NCBI GenBank assembly: GCA_934693165.1 | Contig: CAKUUX010000004.1 | Location: 62,001-126,000, forward strand | Direction: 5' to 3' | From: an uncultured Candidatus Melainabacteria bacterium | Lineage (GTDB): Bacteria > Cyanobacteriota > Vampirovibrionia > Gastranaerophilales > Gastranaerophilaceae | Length of the DNA stretch: 64,000 nt | In this document: positions 34,380 through 44,986 of the stretch, in pieces | Layout of the letters: each line of letters opens with the position of its first letter | Numbering within the stretch: position 1 is the first letter of the stretch | The notes under the pieces: model-generated | The model's input: only the letters and a program-made list of their open reading frames with translations | What the model was told of the DNA's origin: nothing | Databases searched by the model: none | Made by a program: the position numbers and the translations under genes

Positions 34380-36635
34380 ATGAAAAAGATAGTAATATTA
34401 TTAGCATTAATATTTTTTAATACTCAAGTTGCATCTGCAATTCAAGAGACAACAAATTCTCAAGATAATTTTATGAATGCAACACCTTCTTTTGAATCAA
34501 TGAATAAACAATTGCAACAACAATACTTTATTCCTGCAAAGTCACAAGAAGAACTTGATAAAGAATATAAGCGTGAACAAAAAGAACTTGAAGATACAAT
34601 CAGAGTAGAGGAAGAATTCGATAGAGGTTTTTATCACTCAAAAGGTAATTCTATAAAACCTATTCAACTTCTTAGATTAAAAGCAAAAAAAGCTAGATTA
34701 GATAGAAAAGCTAGAAAAAATGCTGAACTAAATGCTCAAAATTCAACAGAAGAAGTAAACGAAGTTGAATTAGAAGAGGCTCAACAACCTGCTAAACTTT
34801 TACTTGAGTGTAAAGAAATGGAATATCTAACTGATAAAAAAGAACTTCAAGCAAGAGGTGGCGCAAAATTAATCTTCCCTGATAAGAATATTTCTGCAAC
34901 AGCAGATGAAATGGTTTATGACCAAATCGCAAATATTGTAAAAATGAAAGGTGACGTTGTTCTTTACAGAGGTGAAGACGAAGTTACTGGCGATTATATG
35001 CAGGTAGATTTAAACGAAGAAATCGGATTTTTGGACAATGTAAAATCTTCAGGTTATGCAATTGAAACAGTTGCAGAACGTGGCATAATGATGGGCGATA
35101 GAACAATCCAAGAAAAAGGACACTTAACTGTTGCACACGAATACAAAATCCAACTTCGTTCTGGTGTTGACCAATATTGGGGCGAAAAATGGAGAGAGAA
35201 AGATAGATATACTTACGAAGATTTATTCCATAACAGCAAATTTGTAATTAAATCAAATCACATCATTCTTGAATCAAAAGGCGAACTTGATAAAGTTACA
35301 TTAAAAAGAATGGAAATTTATAAAAACGGTAAACGAATTTTAAAAATGCCATCAATGACCTTCTACCAAAATAAAGGTCAAGACTATTTTGACGGTAGCT
35401 ACCCAGAACTTGGTTCAAGACCAAAATTAGGTATGTACATTGGACCTGGTTGGGTTGTGGAACTTCCAAAAAGTTCTTTATTAAAAGTTGTACCAATGCT
35501 AAATTACAACAGTAAATTGGGCTTAGGTGCATACGGAAGATTTAGAAGCGCAACAAATACAACAGAAGCTGCTTACGGTTCAGCAAATGATTTTTGGATG
35601 GTAAGAGGTCGACAAGAGTTAGATAAAAACTTGTATATGAACTATGGTGCAAATGCATATATTCTTAACGGTTGGCTTGGTCAAGGTTGGGCAAGATATA
35701 TGGCAGACATTAACTATGAAAAAAGAAAAACATATTCTAATTTCATGGGAAGAAAAAGACCTTTTCACTTTGAACAAATGTTATCAGCAGGTTATATACA
35801 AAATGATGGAGTAAAAGAATCTTATAATGACTTTAATAAAAGCATGTTTGATAAAGACCATAAACCATTATCAAATAATGACGTTGGAACAACTCGTTTC
35901 AGATATATGTTGAACACTTACCAAGTATTGCAACATTATGAAAATCCTGAAAAATTATTCTTTGCAGATTTATACTTGTATGCACAAGGTTCTGCAGCAA
36001 TTTATGGAACTGGTGATACTCAATTTATTGGTAGACTTGGACCTATGTTAAGAACTCAAATGAAATATTGGACACAAGATGTAGGTTTTTTTGCTACTGC
36101 TTACCACGATGAATCACCACTTACATTATTTGATGCTTATAGATATGGTAAATTCAATGTTTCTTTAAGGGAAGCTGTAAAATTACATAGATTACTAAAA
36201 TTATCATGGTATGGTTCTGCAAACTTATCAGATGACGCACCAGATAAGAGAATTTTACAAGAAAGTAAATTCATTGTTAATATTGGACCAGATGATATGA
36301 ATTTAGCATTAGGTTGGGATGCAATTAGAAATGGTTCATATATCGGCATAAATCTTGATATGGATGCCAAAAGTACAGAAGTATATTATGATAAGTTAGA
36401 AATCAAAAATCCAGACAAATTTGGCAAAAAAGATGATCACGGACTTGCTAATTTAGAGCAAGAAGATGAACGTCAAAAATACAATGTTTATGAACAAGCA
36501 TTGCCTAGCAAAAAGAACTACTTAGAAAAATGCCAAGTAATAAATGTTGAAGATGCATCATTAAGAATGAAGGAAGAGAAAGATTATCCTGAATTCAGAA
36601 AATATCCAACACAAAGCACAACTGAAAACCTATAA
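34380..36635 (+). CDS. LPS-assembly protein LptD-like (OstA)
   Basis: 751 aa, outer-membrane LPS inserter. The signal peptide is IVILLALIFFNTQVASA. A charged helical stretch (about 50-125) comes next, then the OstA/LptA-type beta-jellyroll (about 140-290, with YLTDKKELQARGGAKLIF), then a large beta-rich C-terminus with alternating aromatic strands and terminal domain suited to a beta-barrel. The N-terminal charged insertion is not usual. Members of this kind are often annotated as LptD or organic solvent tolerance protein; I infer the same. Confidence 0.8.
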   Translation: MKKIVILLALIFFNTQVASAIQETTNSQDNFMNATPSFESMNKQLQQQYFIPAKSQEELDKEYKREQKELEDTIRVEEEFDRGFYHSKGNSIKPIQLLRLKAKKARLDRKARKNAELNAQNSTEEVNEVELEEAQQPAKLLLECKEMEYLTDKKELQARGGAKLIFPDKNISATADEMVYDQIANIVKMKGDVVLYRGEDEVTGDYMQVDLNEEIGFLDNVKSSGYAIETVAERGIMMGDRTIQEKGHLTVAHEYKIQLRSGVDQYWGEKWREKDRYTYEDLFHNSKFVIKSNHIILESKGELDKVTLKRMEIYKNGKRILKMPSMTFYQNKGQDYFDGSYPELGSRPKLGMYIGPGWVVELPKSSLLKVVPMLNYNSKLGLGAYGRFRSATNTTEAAYGSANDFWMVRGRQELDKNLYMNYGANAYILNGWLGQGWARYMADINYEKRKTYSNFMGRKRPFHFEQMLSAGYIQNDGVKESYNDFNKSMFDKDHKPLSNNDVGTTRFRYMLNTYQVLQHYENPEKLFFADLYLYAQGSAAIYGTGDTQFIGRLGPMLRTQMKYWTQDVGFFATAYHDESPLTLFDAYRYGKFNVSLREAVKLHRLLKLSWYGSANLSDDAPDKRILQESKFIVNIGPDDMNLALGWDAIRNGSYIGINLDMDAKSTEVYYDKLEIKNPDKFGKKDDHGLANLEQEDERQKYNVYEQALPSKKNYLEKCQVINVEDASLRMKEEKDYPEFRKYPTQSTTENL

Positions 36636-36811
36636 TTAAGATTTCAATACCTTGATTGTTGGTGAAATTATATAGACTTTTATAACCTTCTTTTTTGAAT
36701 TAGTAATTGGGTTTGAAGAATATTTTTTGACCATAGTTACAGTATAAAAAATTTGAAAGAGAAAAACATTGTGAAAAACTGTAAAAACTAAGGATAGTCA
36801 CAGAGAACAGT

Positions 36812-38788
36812 ATGAATTTAAATCAAAAAACAAGTTTAATAATAACATTAATTTTATCAATTGTTGGATTGGTAGCTGTAACAACTATTAATTCAAAACT
36901 GTCTTTGAAAAAAAGCATGAATATTTATAGCGCTGCACTTGAGGATTATAAAGATAATCACTATACAAAAGCGAACAAAAAATTTGCAAAAGTTTCAAAC
37001 TTTTCAACTTTAAAACCAGCAGCTTTGTATAGACAAGCTAGATGTTTAGAACTTTCTGGACATAAACAAAGAGCGATATTAAAGTACACGGAACTAACAA
37101 CAAGATATCCTCATTTTGCATTAAATACAAAAGCTAAATACAATTCTGCAAGACTTTGTTATGAATTAGGCAAATATAACAAAGCAAAAAGAAAATTTAA
37201 AGAGGTTTCAAATAGACATTCTGAAACAGAATACGCTGTTGCAAGTGAATATTACCTTGGAATGATAGAATTCAAAAACTCTAAAAAAATGACAAATCAT
37301 ACAAGAAAAATCTTTGCAGAAGAAAAAGCACTAAGTCATTTCAGACAATATTTAGATAACGCTTCTGGAGGACGTTACGCACAAAATTGTATTAATAGAA
37401 TTGAAGAAATTCAAAACAAAAAAATTTCAAGAGAAGATGCATATCTAATTGGAAAAGCCTACAATGCTTTGTATGACAATAAAACTGCATCGTTATATTA
37501 TGCAAAAACAAATATCCCAAGGACTTGGGTAGATATTGCAAAAAACGAATTTGAATTACATAATTACTCAAAAGTAAAAGCTTTAACTGAACGAGGATTG
37601 AAAGAATATTCTTATAACGTAGAAGACAAAGACGTGCACAAGGCAATTGACTTATATTTAGCCACAACAAGCAACAAAAAAGAAGCTATAAAACATTTGG
37701 TATCTATAAATAATAAAGCGAATGGGTATGATTATTTATTATATTTAGAATGCAGAAATGCTCCTCAAAAAACTCAAATTGATTGCTATAAAAATATTTA
37801 TACTAAATATCCACAAGGACAATTTGCTGCAGATTCTTTGTACAACATGTTTTATGATTCTGTAAAAAGCGAAAACTATTTGTACGCAAAGAATTTAGGA
37901 GAAGAACACTTAAGACTTTATCCTCAAACAAATTCAACACCTGCCGTAATGTTTTGGCTTGCTAAAGTAAATGATAAATTAAAATTTTATAATGTCGCAC
38001 AAAATTATTATAATAAACTAATAAAAGAATATCCTGATGATTACTACGCATATCAAGCTTATTTAAAATCAAAACACATAGAAAATCCTATGTTAAAAAC
38101 AGACATTACAGAAAAGAAAGTAATGTTCCCATATAAAATGAATGCTAAAAATGATATGATAGTAAAACTTGCAATGCTTGAAGATTATCCACTTTTACAA
38201 GATATTTGCGAAAAAGATAAATTTATACAAAGCTGGATTGAATACCAAAAAGGTGAATATTCAAAATCAGCCGTACTTGCAAGAGATGCAATGGATGAAT
38301 TAAAGGTAAAACCTCCTGTTAAAGATTTAAGATGGAGATTAGTTTACCCAATCCATTATTATAAAGAAATTAAAAAATATGCAGGCAACAATAACCCTGT
38401 TGTAATCTTGTCATTAGTTAGAGAAGAAAGCTACTTTAACCCAACAGCAAGAAGCTCTGTTGGAGCTCAAGGCTTGATGCAATTAATGCCTAACACTGCA
38501 AATGACATTGCAAATAGAAACGGCATAGGCTATTTTGACCTATATAAACCAGAAGACAATTTAAAAATAGGTAATTTATATTATTCTTATTTATTAAACC
38601 AATTAAATCAAAAAGATTTCTTCGTAATTCTTGGATATAACGGTGGTTTCAATGCTGTTAATCAATGGAAAACATATCTAAATTATGAATGCAACAACGA
38701 CTTTTTAGAACAAGTCCCATATCCTGAAACACAAAACTATTTGAAAAAAGTTCTAAAAAGTTATTGGAATTATATCAGACTATACTAA
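36812..38788 (+). CDS. Soluble lytic murein transglycosylase-like protein (Slt70 type)
   Basis: 658 aa. The signal-anchor helix (SLIITLILSIVGLVAVTTI) leads to helical repeats (TPR-like, about 40-480), then an SLT domain: VVILSLVREESYFNP with the catalytic Glu, SSVGAQGLMQLMPNTA, and GYNGG, all as in Slt/MltC. It cleaves MurNAc-GlcNAc with anhydro formation in the periplasm. An AAGGAT site is present. It converges with trxB with a 4-bp overlap of the ends. Confidence 0.92.
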   Translation: MNLNQKTSLIITLILSIVGLVAVTTINSKLSLKKSMNIYSAALEDYKDNHYTKANKKFAKVSNFSTLKPAALYRQARCLELSGHKQRAILKYTELTTRYPHFALNTKAKYNSARLCYELGKYNKAKRKFKEVSNRHSETEYAVASEYYLGMIEFKNSKKMTNHTRKIFAEEKALSHFRQYLDNASGGRYAQNCINRIEEIQNKKISREDAYLIGKAYNALYDNKTASLYYAKTNIPRTWVDIAKNEFELHNYSKVKALTERGLKEYSYNVEDKDVHKAIDLYLATTSNKKEAIKHLVSINNKANGYDYLLYLECRNAPQKTQIDCYKNIYTKYPQGQFAADSLYNMFYDSVKSENYLYAKNLGEEHLRLYPQTNSTPAVMFWLAKVNDKLKFYNVAQNYYNKLIKEYPDDYYAYQAYLKSKHIENPMLKTDITEKKVMFPYKMNAKNDMIVKLAMLEDYPLLQDICEKDKFIQSWIEYQKGEYSKSAVLARDAMDELKVKPPVKDLRWRLVYPIHYYKEIKKYAGNNNPVVILSLVREESYFNPTARSSVGAQGLMQLMPNTANDIANRNGIGYFDLYKPEDNLKIGNLYYSYLLNQLNQKDFFVILGYNGGFNAVNQWKTYLNYECNNDFLEQVPYPETQNYLKKVLKSYWNYIRLY

Positions 38789-39729
38789 GCAACTGGCGCA
38801 TTTGCAAGAGATTCAACATATCGTCCTGCATAAACAGCAGCAACTGCACCGTCAGAAGTTGCAGTAATAACTTGTCTAAGTGGAGTTTTTCTAACATCAC
38901 CTGCAGCAAAAACCCCGTCAATAGAAGTTTTCATGGTTTCGTCAGTTATGATAAATCCATTAGAATCTTGCTCAACTTGACCATTAATTAAATCAGTATT
39001 TGGTAAAAATCCAATATAAGGGAAAATACCGTCAACATTCAAAGTTGAAGTTTCATTTGTTTTAACGTTTTCAATAACTAAAGATTTAACTGTATCTTCA
39101 CCATTGATTTCATTTACAACGGTATCATATACAAATTCTAGTTTTTCATTTTTAAATGCAAGATTTTGAACAATTTTATCTGCTCTAAATTCATTTCTTC
39201 TATGAATTACATAAACTTTTGTCGCAAACTTAGTCAAATACATTGCTTCTTCTAAGGCAGCATTTCCACCACCGACAACAGCCACTGTTTTATCTCTATA
39301 AAAAGCGCCATCACAAATTGCACAATAGCTAACACCTCGACCTAAAAATTCTTTTTCTCCTTTTACACCAAGTTTTTTAGGTTGTGCACCTGTTGCGATA
39401 ATAACTGATTTTGCTTTAAAAGTATGAGTTAAAGTTTCAATAATTTTTGGAGTAGAAATCAAATCAATTTTTTGAATTTCTTCCATAGGAAATTTATTTA
39501 CACCAAATTTATCAGCATGCTCTTCCATTTTTTCCATTAAATCATAGCCACCAACAATAGGAAAAGCAGGATAATTTTCAAGCTCTAAGTAGTTTGATGG
39601 TTGACCACCAAACATACTAACATCAACAATAGCAATGTTTCCAGTTGCTCTTGCTGCATAGATTCCTGCTGATAAACCTGCAGGGCCTCCTCCTAAAATT
39701 ACTGTATCAAACTCTAAAACTTCGCTCAT
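38785..39729 (-). CDS. trxB: Thioredoxin reductase
   Basis: 314 aa FAD/NADPH disulfide reductase. FAD fold GGGPAG (13-18), redox pair C136-A-I-C139-D, NADPH fold GGGNAALEEA (from 153), and the C-terminal FAAGDVR. It keeps thioredoxin reduced. AAAGGAT precedes the ATG. No thioredoxin gene lies next to it. Confidence 0.95.
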   Translation of the reverse strand: MSEVLEFDTVILGGGPAGLSAGIYAARATGNIAIVDVSMFGGQPSNYLELENYPAFPIVGGYDLMEKMEEHADKFGVNKFPMEEIQKIDLISTPKIIETLTHTFKAKSVIIATGAQPKKLGVKGEKEFLGRGVSYCAICDGAFYRDKTVAVVGGGNAALEEAMYLTKFATKVYVIHRRNEFRADKIVQNLAFKNEKLEFVYDTVVNEINGEDTVKSLVIENVKTNETSTLNVDGIFPYIGFLPNTDLINGQVEQDSNGFIITDETMKTSIDGVFAAGDVRKTPLRQVITATSDGAVAAVYAGRYVESLANAPVA

Positions 39730-39785
39730 TCGATAAATCCTTTACTAAATTAATGACGTAATCTTAAAAAAAATGTTTCCTTTTA

Positions 39786-39814
39786 GCAAATGCCACATAT
39801 AATGTGGCATTTGC
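39786..39814. terminator. Hairpin after pgi
   Basis: GCAAATGCCACA-TATAA-TGTGGCATTTGC, 34 bp after the pgi stop on the minus strand; the T-tract is short. Confidence 0.65.
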
Positions 39815-39847
39815 ATAAATTATTAAATATAATTTTCAAAAAGCTTA

Positions 39848-41236
39848 CTATACGTTAGCCATTTTTTCTTTAAGAACTTTTGCTGATTCTTCGTAACCAG
39901 TTCTGCCCATTAAAGCGTATGTATAGTTTTTAGCTTGTTCTACACCAGGTTGGTTGAATGTGTTGATGTTATATAATTCACCAGCGATAGCTGTTTGAAC
40001 TTCTAACATATACAACAATTGAGCCACGTTGTAAGCATCAACTTTTGGAATAGAAATTGTTACTGTAGGACGTTTGTAATCAGATAAAGCAACTCTTGTA
40101 GAATCTGCTTCAGCATTGATTAATTGATTAATTGATTTACCACCTAAGTAACCGATACCTGTGTAATCAAAGATTTGAGGAATTTTTAATTCGTTATCAA
40201 ATTCTTCAACTCTGATGAATGAAATAACTTTATCGTTTGGACCTTCGTTGTAAAGTTGAATTTGAGAGTGTTGGTCAGTAGCACCTAAAGCCTTAATAGG
40301 AGTAGGACCTACATGGACTTCTTTACCTTTATTGTCAACTTGTTTACCTAAAGATTCTGCCCATAATTGAACATACCAGTCAGAAACATATTTCAATCTG
40401 CTTGAATATGGCATCATAACTGATAATCTTTTATTTTTCTTTGTATCCATTAAGTAGTGAATTAAAGCATTTTGAGCTGCGATATTTTCAGAAATGTTAG
40501 TATTTTTCAAGGCTAAATCCATATCTTTAATACCATTCATAATTTCGTCAATATCAACACCAACTAATGCAAGAGGTAAAAGACCTACAGCTGAAAATAC
40601 TGAAAATCTACCACCTACATCATCTGGTACAACAAATGTTTTATAACCCTCTTGGTCAGCTAATTGTCTTAATACACCAACTTTTTTATCTGTAGTAGCT
40701 ACGATATTTTTTCTATATTCATCACCAAGTTCTCTTTCCATAATGTCTTTAACAATCATGTATTGTGACATTGTTTCAGCAGTTGAACCTGATTTTGTAA
40801 TTACGTTAACTAAAGTTCTTCTTAAATCAATTGTGTTTAATAAACCAGTAATTTGATCTGGATCAATGTTATCTAAGAAGAATAATCTTGGATAATTATC
40901 TCTTTGTTCTGGAGTTAATAAGTTCCAATAAGGTTTAAGTAAAGCTTCTGAAACAGCAATACCACCTAAAGCAGAACCACCAATACCTAAAACTAAAACG
41001 TTATCAAATCTACCTCTAACCATTGCAGCAAATTCTTTAACATACCAAACAGTTTCTTCATTGTAACCTAGGTTCATCCATTGTAACCATTGACCAGGTT
41101 TGTCTTTTCTTTTGTTTAAATCTGTAATAATTTGAGCAATTTTGTCTTTGTGTTTAGAAAATTCTTTTTCTACTTCTAAACCATGCTCTTTGCCGATAAC
41201 ATCTTTATCAACATTACGGTAATTTAATTTAATCAT
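39848..41236 (-). CDS. pgi: Glucose-6-phosphate isomerase
   Basis: 462 aa, converts glucose-6-P and fructose-6-P. GIGGSALGG (sugar-phosphate-binding), TKSGSTAE and DQHSQIQLYNEGP with the catalytic Glu/His are present. The longer ORF start at 41248 is a GTG that lies inside the Shine-Dalgarno (AGGTGGAG); the ATG at 41236 is correctly spaced from it, so I use that. It is monocistronic. Confidence 0.95.
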   Translation of the reverse strand: MIKLNYRNVDKDVIGKEHGLEVEKEFSKHKDKIAQIITDLNKRKDKPGQWLQWMNLGYNEETVWYVKEFAAMVRGRFDNVLVLGIGGSALGGIAVSEALLKPYWNLLTPEQRDNYPRLFFLDNIDPDQITGLLNTIDLRRTLVNVITKSGSTAETMSQYMIVKDIMERELGDEYRKNIVATTDKKVGVLRQLADQEGYKTFVVPDDVGGRFSVFSAVGLLPLALVGVDIDEIMNGIKDMDLALKNTNISENIAAQNALIHYLMDTKKNKRLSVMMPYSSRLKYVSDWYVQLWAESLGKQVDNKGKEVHVGPTPIKALGATDQHSQIQLYNEGPNDKVISFIRVEEFDNELKIPQIFDYTGIGYLGGKSINQLINAEADSTRVALSDYKRPTVTISIPKVDAYNVAQLLYMLEVQTAIAGELYNINTFNQPGVEQAKNYTYALMGRTGYEESAKVLKEKMANV

Positions 41237-41351
41237 AAACTTCTCCACCTATTTCTAGTAAAATCGTAACTAACAAGCGTATAAACGGACTATACACTTT
41301 ATGTTTATTTTACTATTCTAAAAAAAAAATTACAACAAAAAATTTAAAGGA

Positions 41352-41966
41352 TTAATCTCTTAAGTCCATCTTTTGATAACTTGTAATTTTACCTTTTTCT
41401 CTATAAAGTTTTTGGAAGTTTTCTTGAGATTGTTGATAATTTGAAATACAAATCTGCAAAGATTTATTTACAGTAAAAAACAAAATAGGAAATGCAATTA
41501 TAACCGTAATACAAACCACTATTAAATGTTTAACGTATCTTTGTCTTTCTAAAAGTCTTTTGCTTTTGATATCACTAGAATGTTTATCACTAATTACATT
41601 ATTGATAAGTTCTGTTCTTTCATCAATTGATAATTTATCTACGTAATCAACATTATTCGGAGTAATATAAACAACATATTTTTTGCAATCACTTTTTGGA
41701 AAATTGTCAAAAATATTTGTCTTATTTTGTTCAGATGAAACAATATCTGCTTGAGAATGTTGTTCAAGAGGCTTATCCGGCTCTTTGTTAAATTCTTCAC
41801 TAGATAAATTTGAAATATCGCCAATATCAACGTGTTGTTGAAGTTGTTGAGCTAAAGCTTCAATATTAATATTGTCATCAAACTCAATATCATCATCGTC
41901 ATCATCATCGACAACGGGAGGATTTTTTTGTTCTTCTAACTCATTATCTAAATTATTTTCGTCCAA
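41352..41966 (-). CDS. Unrecognised acidic protein with one membrane helix
   Basis: About 204 aa. A long acidic stretch (PPVVDDDDDDDIEFDD) and a disordered middle are followed by a membrane segment near the C-terminus (LIVVCITVIIAFPILFF). No family recognised. The start is uncertain: the longest ORF (to 42050) would run into hldA, whereas TTG at 41966 is preceded by GAGG at good spacing, so I chose it. It is divergent from the heptose kinase gene. Confidence 0.6.
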   Translation of the reverse strand: MDENNLDNELEEQKNPPVVDDDDDDDIEFDDNINIEALAQQLQQHVDIGDISNLSSEEFNKEPDKPLEQHSQADIVSSEQNKTNIFDNFPKSDCKKYVVYITPNNVDYVDKLSIDERTELINNVISDKHSSDIKSKRLLERQRYVKHLIVVCITVIIAFPILFFTVNKSLQICISNYQQSQENFQKLYREKGKITSYQKMDLRD

Positions 41967-42030
41967 CTTTGCCTCAAATTTTTTATTTATGCTAAAATAA
42001 TTATATATTATATTTAAGGATTTATCAACT

Positions 42031-43056
42031 ATGAACATCAATAAAGACAAGTTAATCGGTTATATAAAGGATTTAAAAAACACAAAAGTTTTGATTATCG
42101 GTGATCTTGCAATGGACGAAATGGTTTATGGGGACACAGAAAGAATTTCGAGAGAAGCTCCAGTTTTAATTCTTTTACACACAGAAACAAAAAATCTTTT
42201 AGGTGCTGCATCTAACGCTGCACACAATGCTTCAGCGATAAATTCAGGAAAAGTTTCTGTTATCGGCGTACTTGGCGAAGATTATCAAGCAGACCAACTT
42301 AAAGAAGCTTTTAAAAATGCAAATATTAATACTGAATACTTAGTTTATGATGCAAGTAGAAAAACTACTACAAAAACTCGTATTTCAGGTTCATGCTCAC
42401 AATCTGTAACTCAACAAATTGTTAGAATTGATAGACAAACATCAGCTCCAATTTCTAAAGAAACAGAAGACAAGGTTATTGCACAAATGGAAAAAGCTAT
42501 TCCTTTACATGATGCAATAATTCTTTCTGATTACCATATTGGTGTTCTTACACAAAGAATTATTGATAAAGCAATCGAACTTGCAAATAAAAACAACAAA
42601 GTGATTGTTGCAGACATTCAAAAGAATTTTGATAAATACAAAGGAGTAACATCACTTACACCAAATTTACCTGATACTCAAAAATTCTTAGGTTTTGGTT
42701 TAAACTCTAAAGGAGATTTTGAAAAAGCAGGTACAATCTTACAAAATATGATTAGACCTAAATCAATCCTTGTTACATGTGGTGACAGAGGAATGATGGT
42801 TATCGAACCAGATTACAAAATTACAGAAATTCCTGTATTCAACAAATCTCACGTATTTGATGTAACAGGTGCTGGAGATACTGTAACAGCTATTTACACA
42901 ATGGCTTTGAGTATCGGTGCTGAACCAGTTTACGCAGCTGTAATTGGAAACATTGCAGCAAGTATTGTAATTAAGCAATTTGGTTGTGCAACTACTACTA
43001 TTGACGAACTTTTGGAAATGGTAGAAAAGAAAGAAAAAGAACTCTGCATTAAGTAA
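42031..43056 (+). CDS. hldA: D-glycero-beta-D-manno-heptose-7-phosphate kinase (RfaE1/HldE N-domain)
   Basis: 341 aa PfkB-family sugar kinase. GDLAMDEMVYGDTERISREAPV is the RfaE1 start, followed by GAASNAAHN and the anion-hole VTGAGDTV near the C-terminus. It phosphorylates heptose-7-P on the path to ADP-heptose for the LPS core. The nucleotidyltransferase half of HldE is absent here, so it is the split form. TTAAGGA precedes the ATG. The DUF4330 and O-antigen ligase genes follow. Confidence 0.9.
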   Translation: MNINKDKLIGYIKDLKNTKVLIIGDLAMDEMVYGDTERISREAPVLILLHTETKNLLGAASNAAHNASAINSGKVSVIGVLGEDYQADQLKEAFKNANINTEYLVYDASRKTTTKTRISGSCSQSVTQQIVRIDRQTSAPISKETEDKVIAQMEKAIPLHDAIILSDYHIGVLTQRIIDKAIELANKNNKVIVADIQKNFDKYKGVTSLTPNLPDTQKFLGFGLNSKGDFEKAGTILQNMIRPKSILVTCGDRGMMVIEPDYKITEIPVFNKSHVFDVTGAGDTVTAIYTMALSIGAEPVYAAVIGNIAASIVIKQFGCATTTIDELLEMVEKKEKELCIK

Positions 43057-43076
43057 AAATTAAAAAGGAGCGAAAT

Positions 43077-43640
43077 ATGATAGCAAAATTAAAAGAAATA
43101 AAAACTGTAGATTGGATTATTCTAGGTGGGGTTTTAATAGCTCTTATTGTTGGCTTTTTAACTTTCACACACGTTAGACAAACTGCAGGAAAACAAATTG
43201 AAGCAACTTCTAAAATTGGTTTTCAAATCTTTTTAAGAGGTGTTACAATTACAAGCCAAGAATTACCTATGAAAAAAGGTGAAAAAACATTTTTAACTAT
43301 TAGAAACGTACCATATAGTGATTTAGATATTATTGACGTTGTAGCTGATACAAAAAAAGTTGTTCTTCCAAACGCAAGAGGTAAAGAACAATTCACAGTT
43401 TTACCTGATGTATCACAAGCAGCATCATTCGACGTATTAGTTACAGTAGCTGATACAGCAAAAATCACTAAAGACGGTGCAGTTGTTGGTGGTAACAAAA
43501 TTAAAATTGGTATTCCTGTTACTATAGAAGGTCAAAATTACAGATTTAACGGTGTTATTTCAGACGTTCAAATCTTAAATGAAGACTCTCAAAACCAAAC
43601 AAAAGATAACGTTAAAAAAACACCTGACAGTATGACATAG
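43077..43640 (+). CDS. DUF4330-like membrane protein
   Basis: 187 aa. A short N-terminus (VDWIILGGVLIALIVGFLTF as a membrane helix) leads to a beta-rich outer domain (about 35-160). The pattern recalls DUF4330 proteins of cyanobacteria; no reaction is known. GAGCG is the ribosome site. It stands between the heptose kinase and O-antigen ligase genes, so a link to surface-sugar work is plausible but unproved. Confidence 0.6.
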   Translation: MIAKLKEIKTVDWIILGGVLIALIVGFLTFTHVRQTAGKQIEATSKIGFQIFLRGVTITSQELPMKKGEKTFLTIRNVPYSDLDIIDVVADTKKVVLPNARGKEQFTVLPDVSQAASFDVLVTVADTAKITKDGAVVGGNKIKIGIPVTIEGQNYRFNGVISDVQILNEDSQNQTKDNVKKTPDSMT

Positions 43641-43672
43641 TTTATAGGTAAAAAGAGGCGAACAAGCAGTAA

Positions 43673-44986
43673 ATGTTTAACAAAATATTTTCTTTAACTC
43701 AAGAAAAATGTGAATATCTATGCGAAAATAGCTTTATTTTAAAGCATTTGGATAATATTATATTATTTTTTATCCTAATTTCGCTAGTTTCTACGTTGTT
43801 TTGTTCAACAGATACAATTGGATTTTTGGCGCTTGTCGTAATCTTTTTAACTGTAATAAAAATCTTTGTAAAAAAAGGTGAAAATCTTGAAACGACACCA
43901 CTTGATATAGCTTTACTTTTATACTTTTTATTTGTATTTATAAGCTTAGCTGGTTCAACTCTCTTTCATTTGAGTTTAAAAGGATTTTTAAAAACAATAA
44001 CATATTTAGGATTTTACTTGTCACTTGTTCAATACCTAAAAGACAATACAAATAAACTGAATACAATACTTTTAACAGTTGGTTCAATGTTGAGTTTTGA
44101 ATCAATTTACGCAGTATTTCAAAACTCAATTCCAACTGATACAAACCTAACTTGGCAAGACACAAGCTACCTAATGCCAGAAGAAGTTATGACAAGGGTT
44201 TATGGAACATTACAACCATACAATCCAAACCTTCTTGCTGGATATTTAATCGTTTGTATTCCAGTTATATATGCTATTTGCGTATATTTCTTTACGCAAA
44301 AACATTTTAAATTAGGTATCACAACACTTGTACTATCAGCTATTTCAAGTTGGGCAGTTATTTGCACAGGTTGTAGAGGTTCATATCTTGCATTAATGGC
44401 TATTTTAGCAGGTGTTGCAGTTATTTCTGCTAAATTTTTATGGCAAAATTATAAAAAGATTTATATATCTGTAACTGGTGCTCTTTGTACTTTATCAGCC
44501 TTAGCAATCATTGCTATCAAATCTGTTCGTTTAAGATTTTTATCAATTTTTATTATGCGTCAAGATAGCTCAAACTCTTTTAGATTTAACGTTTACCAAT
44601 CATCTCTAAAAATGTTTAGCGATAATTGGTTGCTAGGTATTGGTTGTGGAAACCAAAACTTTAGAGAAATCTATGGATTATATATGAAAACAGGATTTGA
44701 CGCACTTAGTTGCTACAATATCTACCTAGAAACAGCTGTAGAAAGTGGCATTTTCGCACTTATTGCCTTCTTAGTATTTTTGTTTATTATGCTTGTTAAG
44801 GGTGCAAAATTAATCCGTAATTCTGAAAACATCTATGACGTAATCCTTGTATCAATGGCCGTTTTGAGTATCATCGGTGTAATGATTCATGGACTTGTTG
44901 ACACAGTATTCTTTAGACCACAAGTACAACTAGTCTTCTGGCTAATGTGCGCTATCTTGAGAATTAAGCTTTACGAAAAGAATTAG
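43673..44986 (+). CDS. O-antigen ligase (WaaL family)
   Basis: 437 aa with about 10-12 membrane helices and a large periplasmic loop carrying the WaaL-type motif RxxxxxxS... and GIGCGNQNF (GxGxGN region). Members join O-antigen or other polymers to lipid A-core in the periplasm. AGAGGCGAAC precedes the ATG. It overlaps queA by 4 nt at the stop codons. Confidence 0.88.
   Translation: MFNKIFSLTQEKCEYLCENSFILKHLDNIILFFILISLVSTLFCSTDTIGFLALVVIFLTVIKIFVKKGENLETTPLDIALLLYFLFVFISLAGSTLFHLSLKGFLKTITYLGFYLSLVQYLKDNTNKLNTILLTVGSMLSFESIYAVFQNSIPTDTNLTWQDTSYLMPEEVMTRVYGTLQPYNPNLLAGYLIVCIPVIYAICVYFFTQKHFKLGITTLVLSAISSWAVICTGCRGSYLALMAILAGVAVISAKFLWQNYKKIYISVTGALCTLSALAIIAIKSVRLRFLSIFIMRQDSSNSFRFNVYQSSLKMFSDNWLLGIGCGNQNFREIYGLYMKTGFDALSCYNIYLETAVESGIFALIAFLVFLFIMLVKGAKLIRNSENIYDVILVSMAVLSIIGVMIHGLVDTVFFRPQVQLVFWLMCAILRIKLYEKN

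Noticed and set aside
41237..41248. Upstream GTG start of pgi (and likewise 58344 for tig and 16970 for the 621-aa protein).
   Set aside because: The pgi and tig GTGs lie inside the Shine-Dalgarno sequence; the longer start at 16970 lacks any ribosome site and abuts the promoter.
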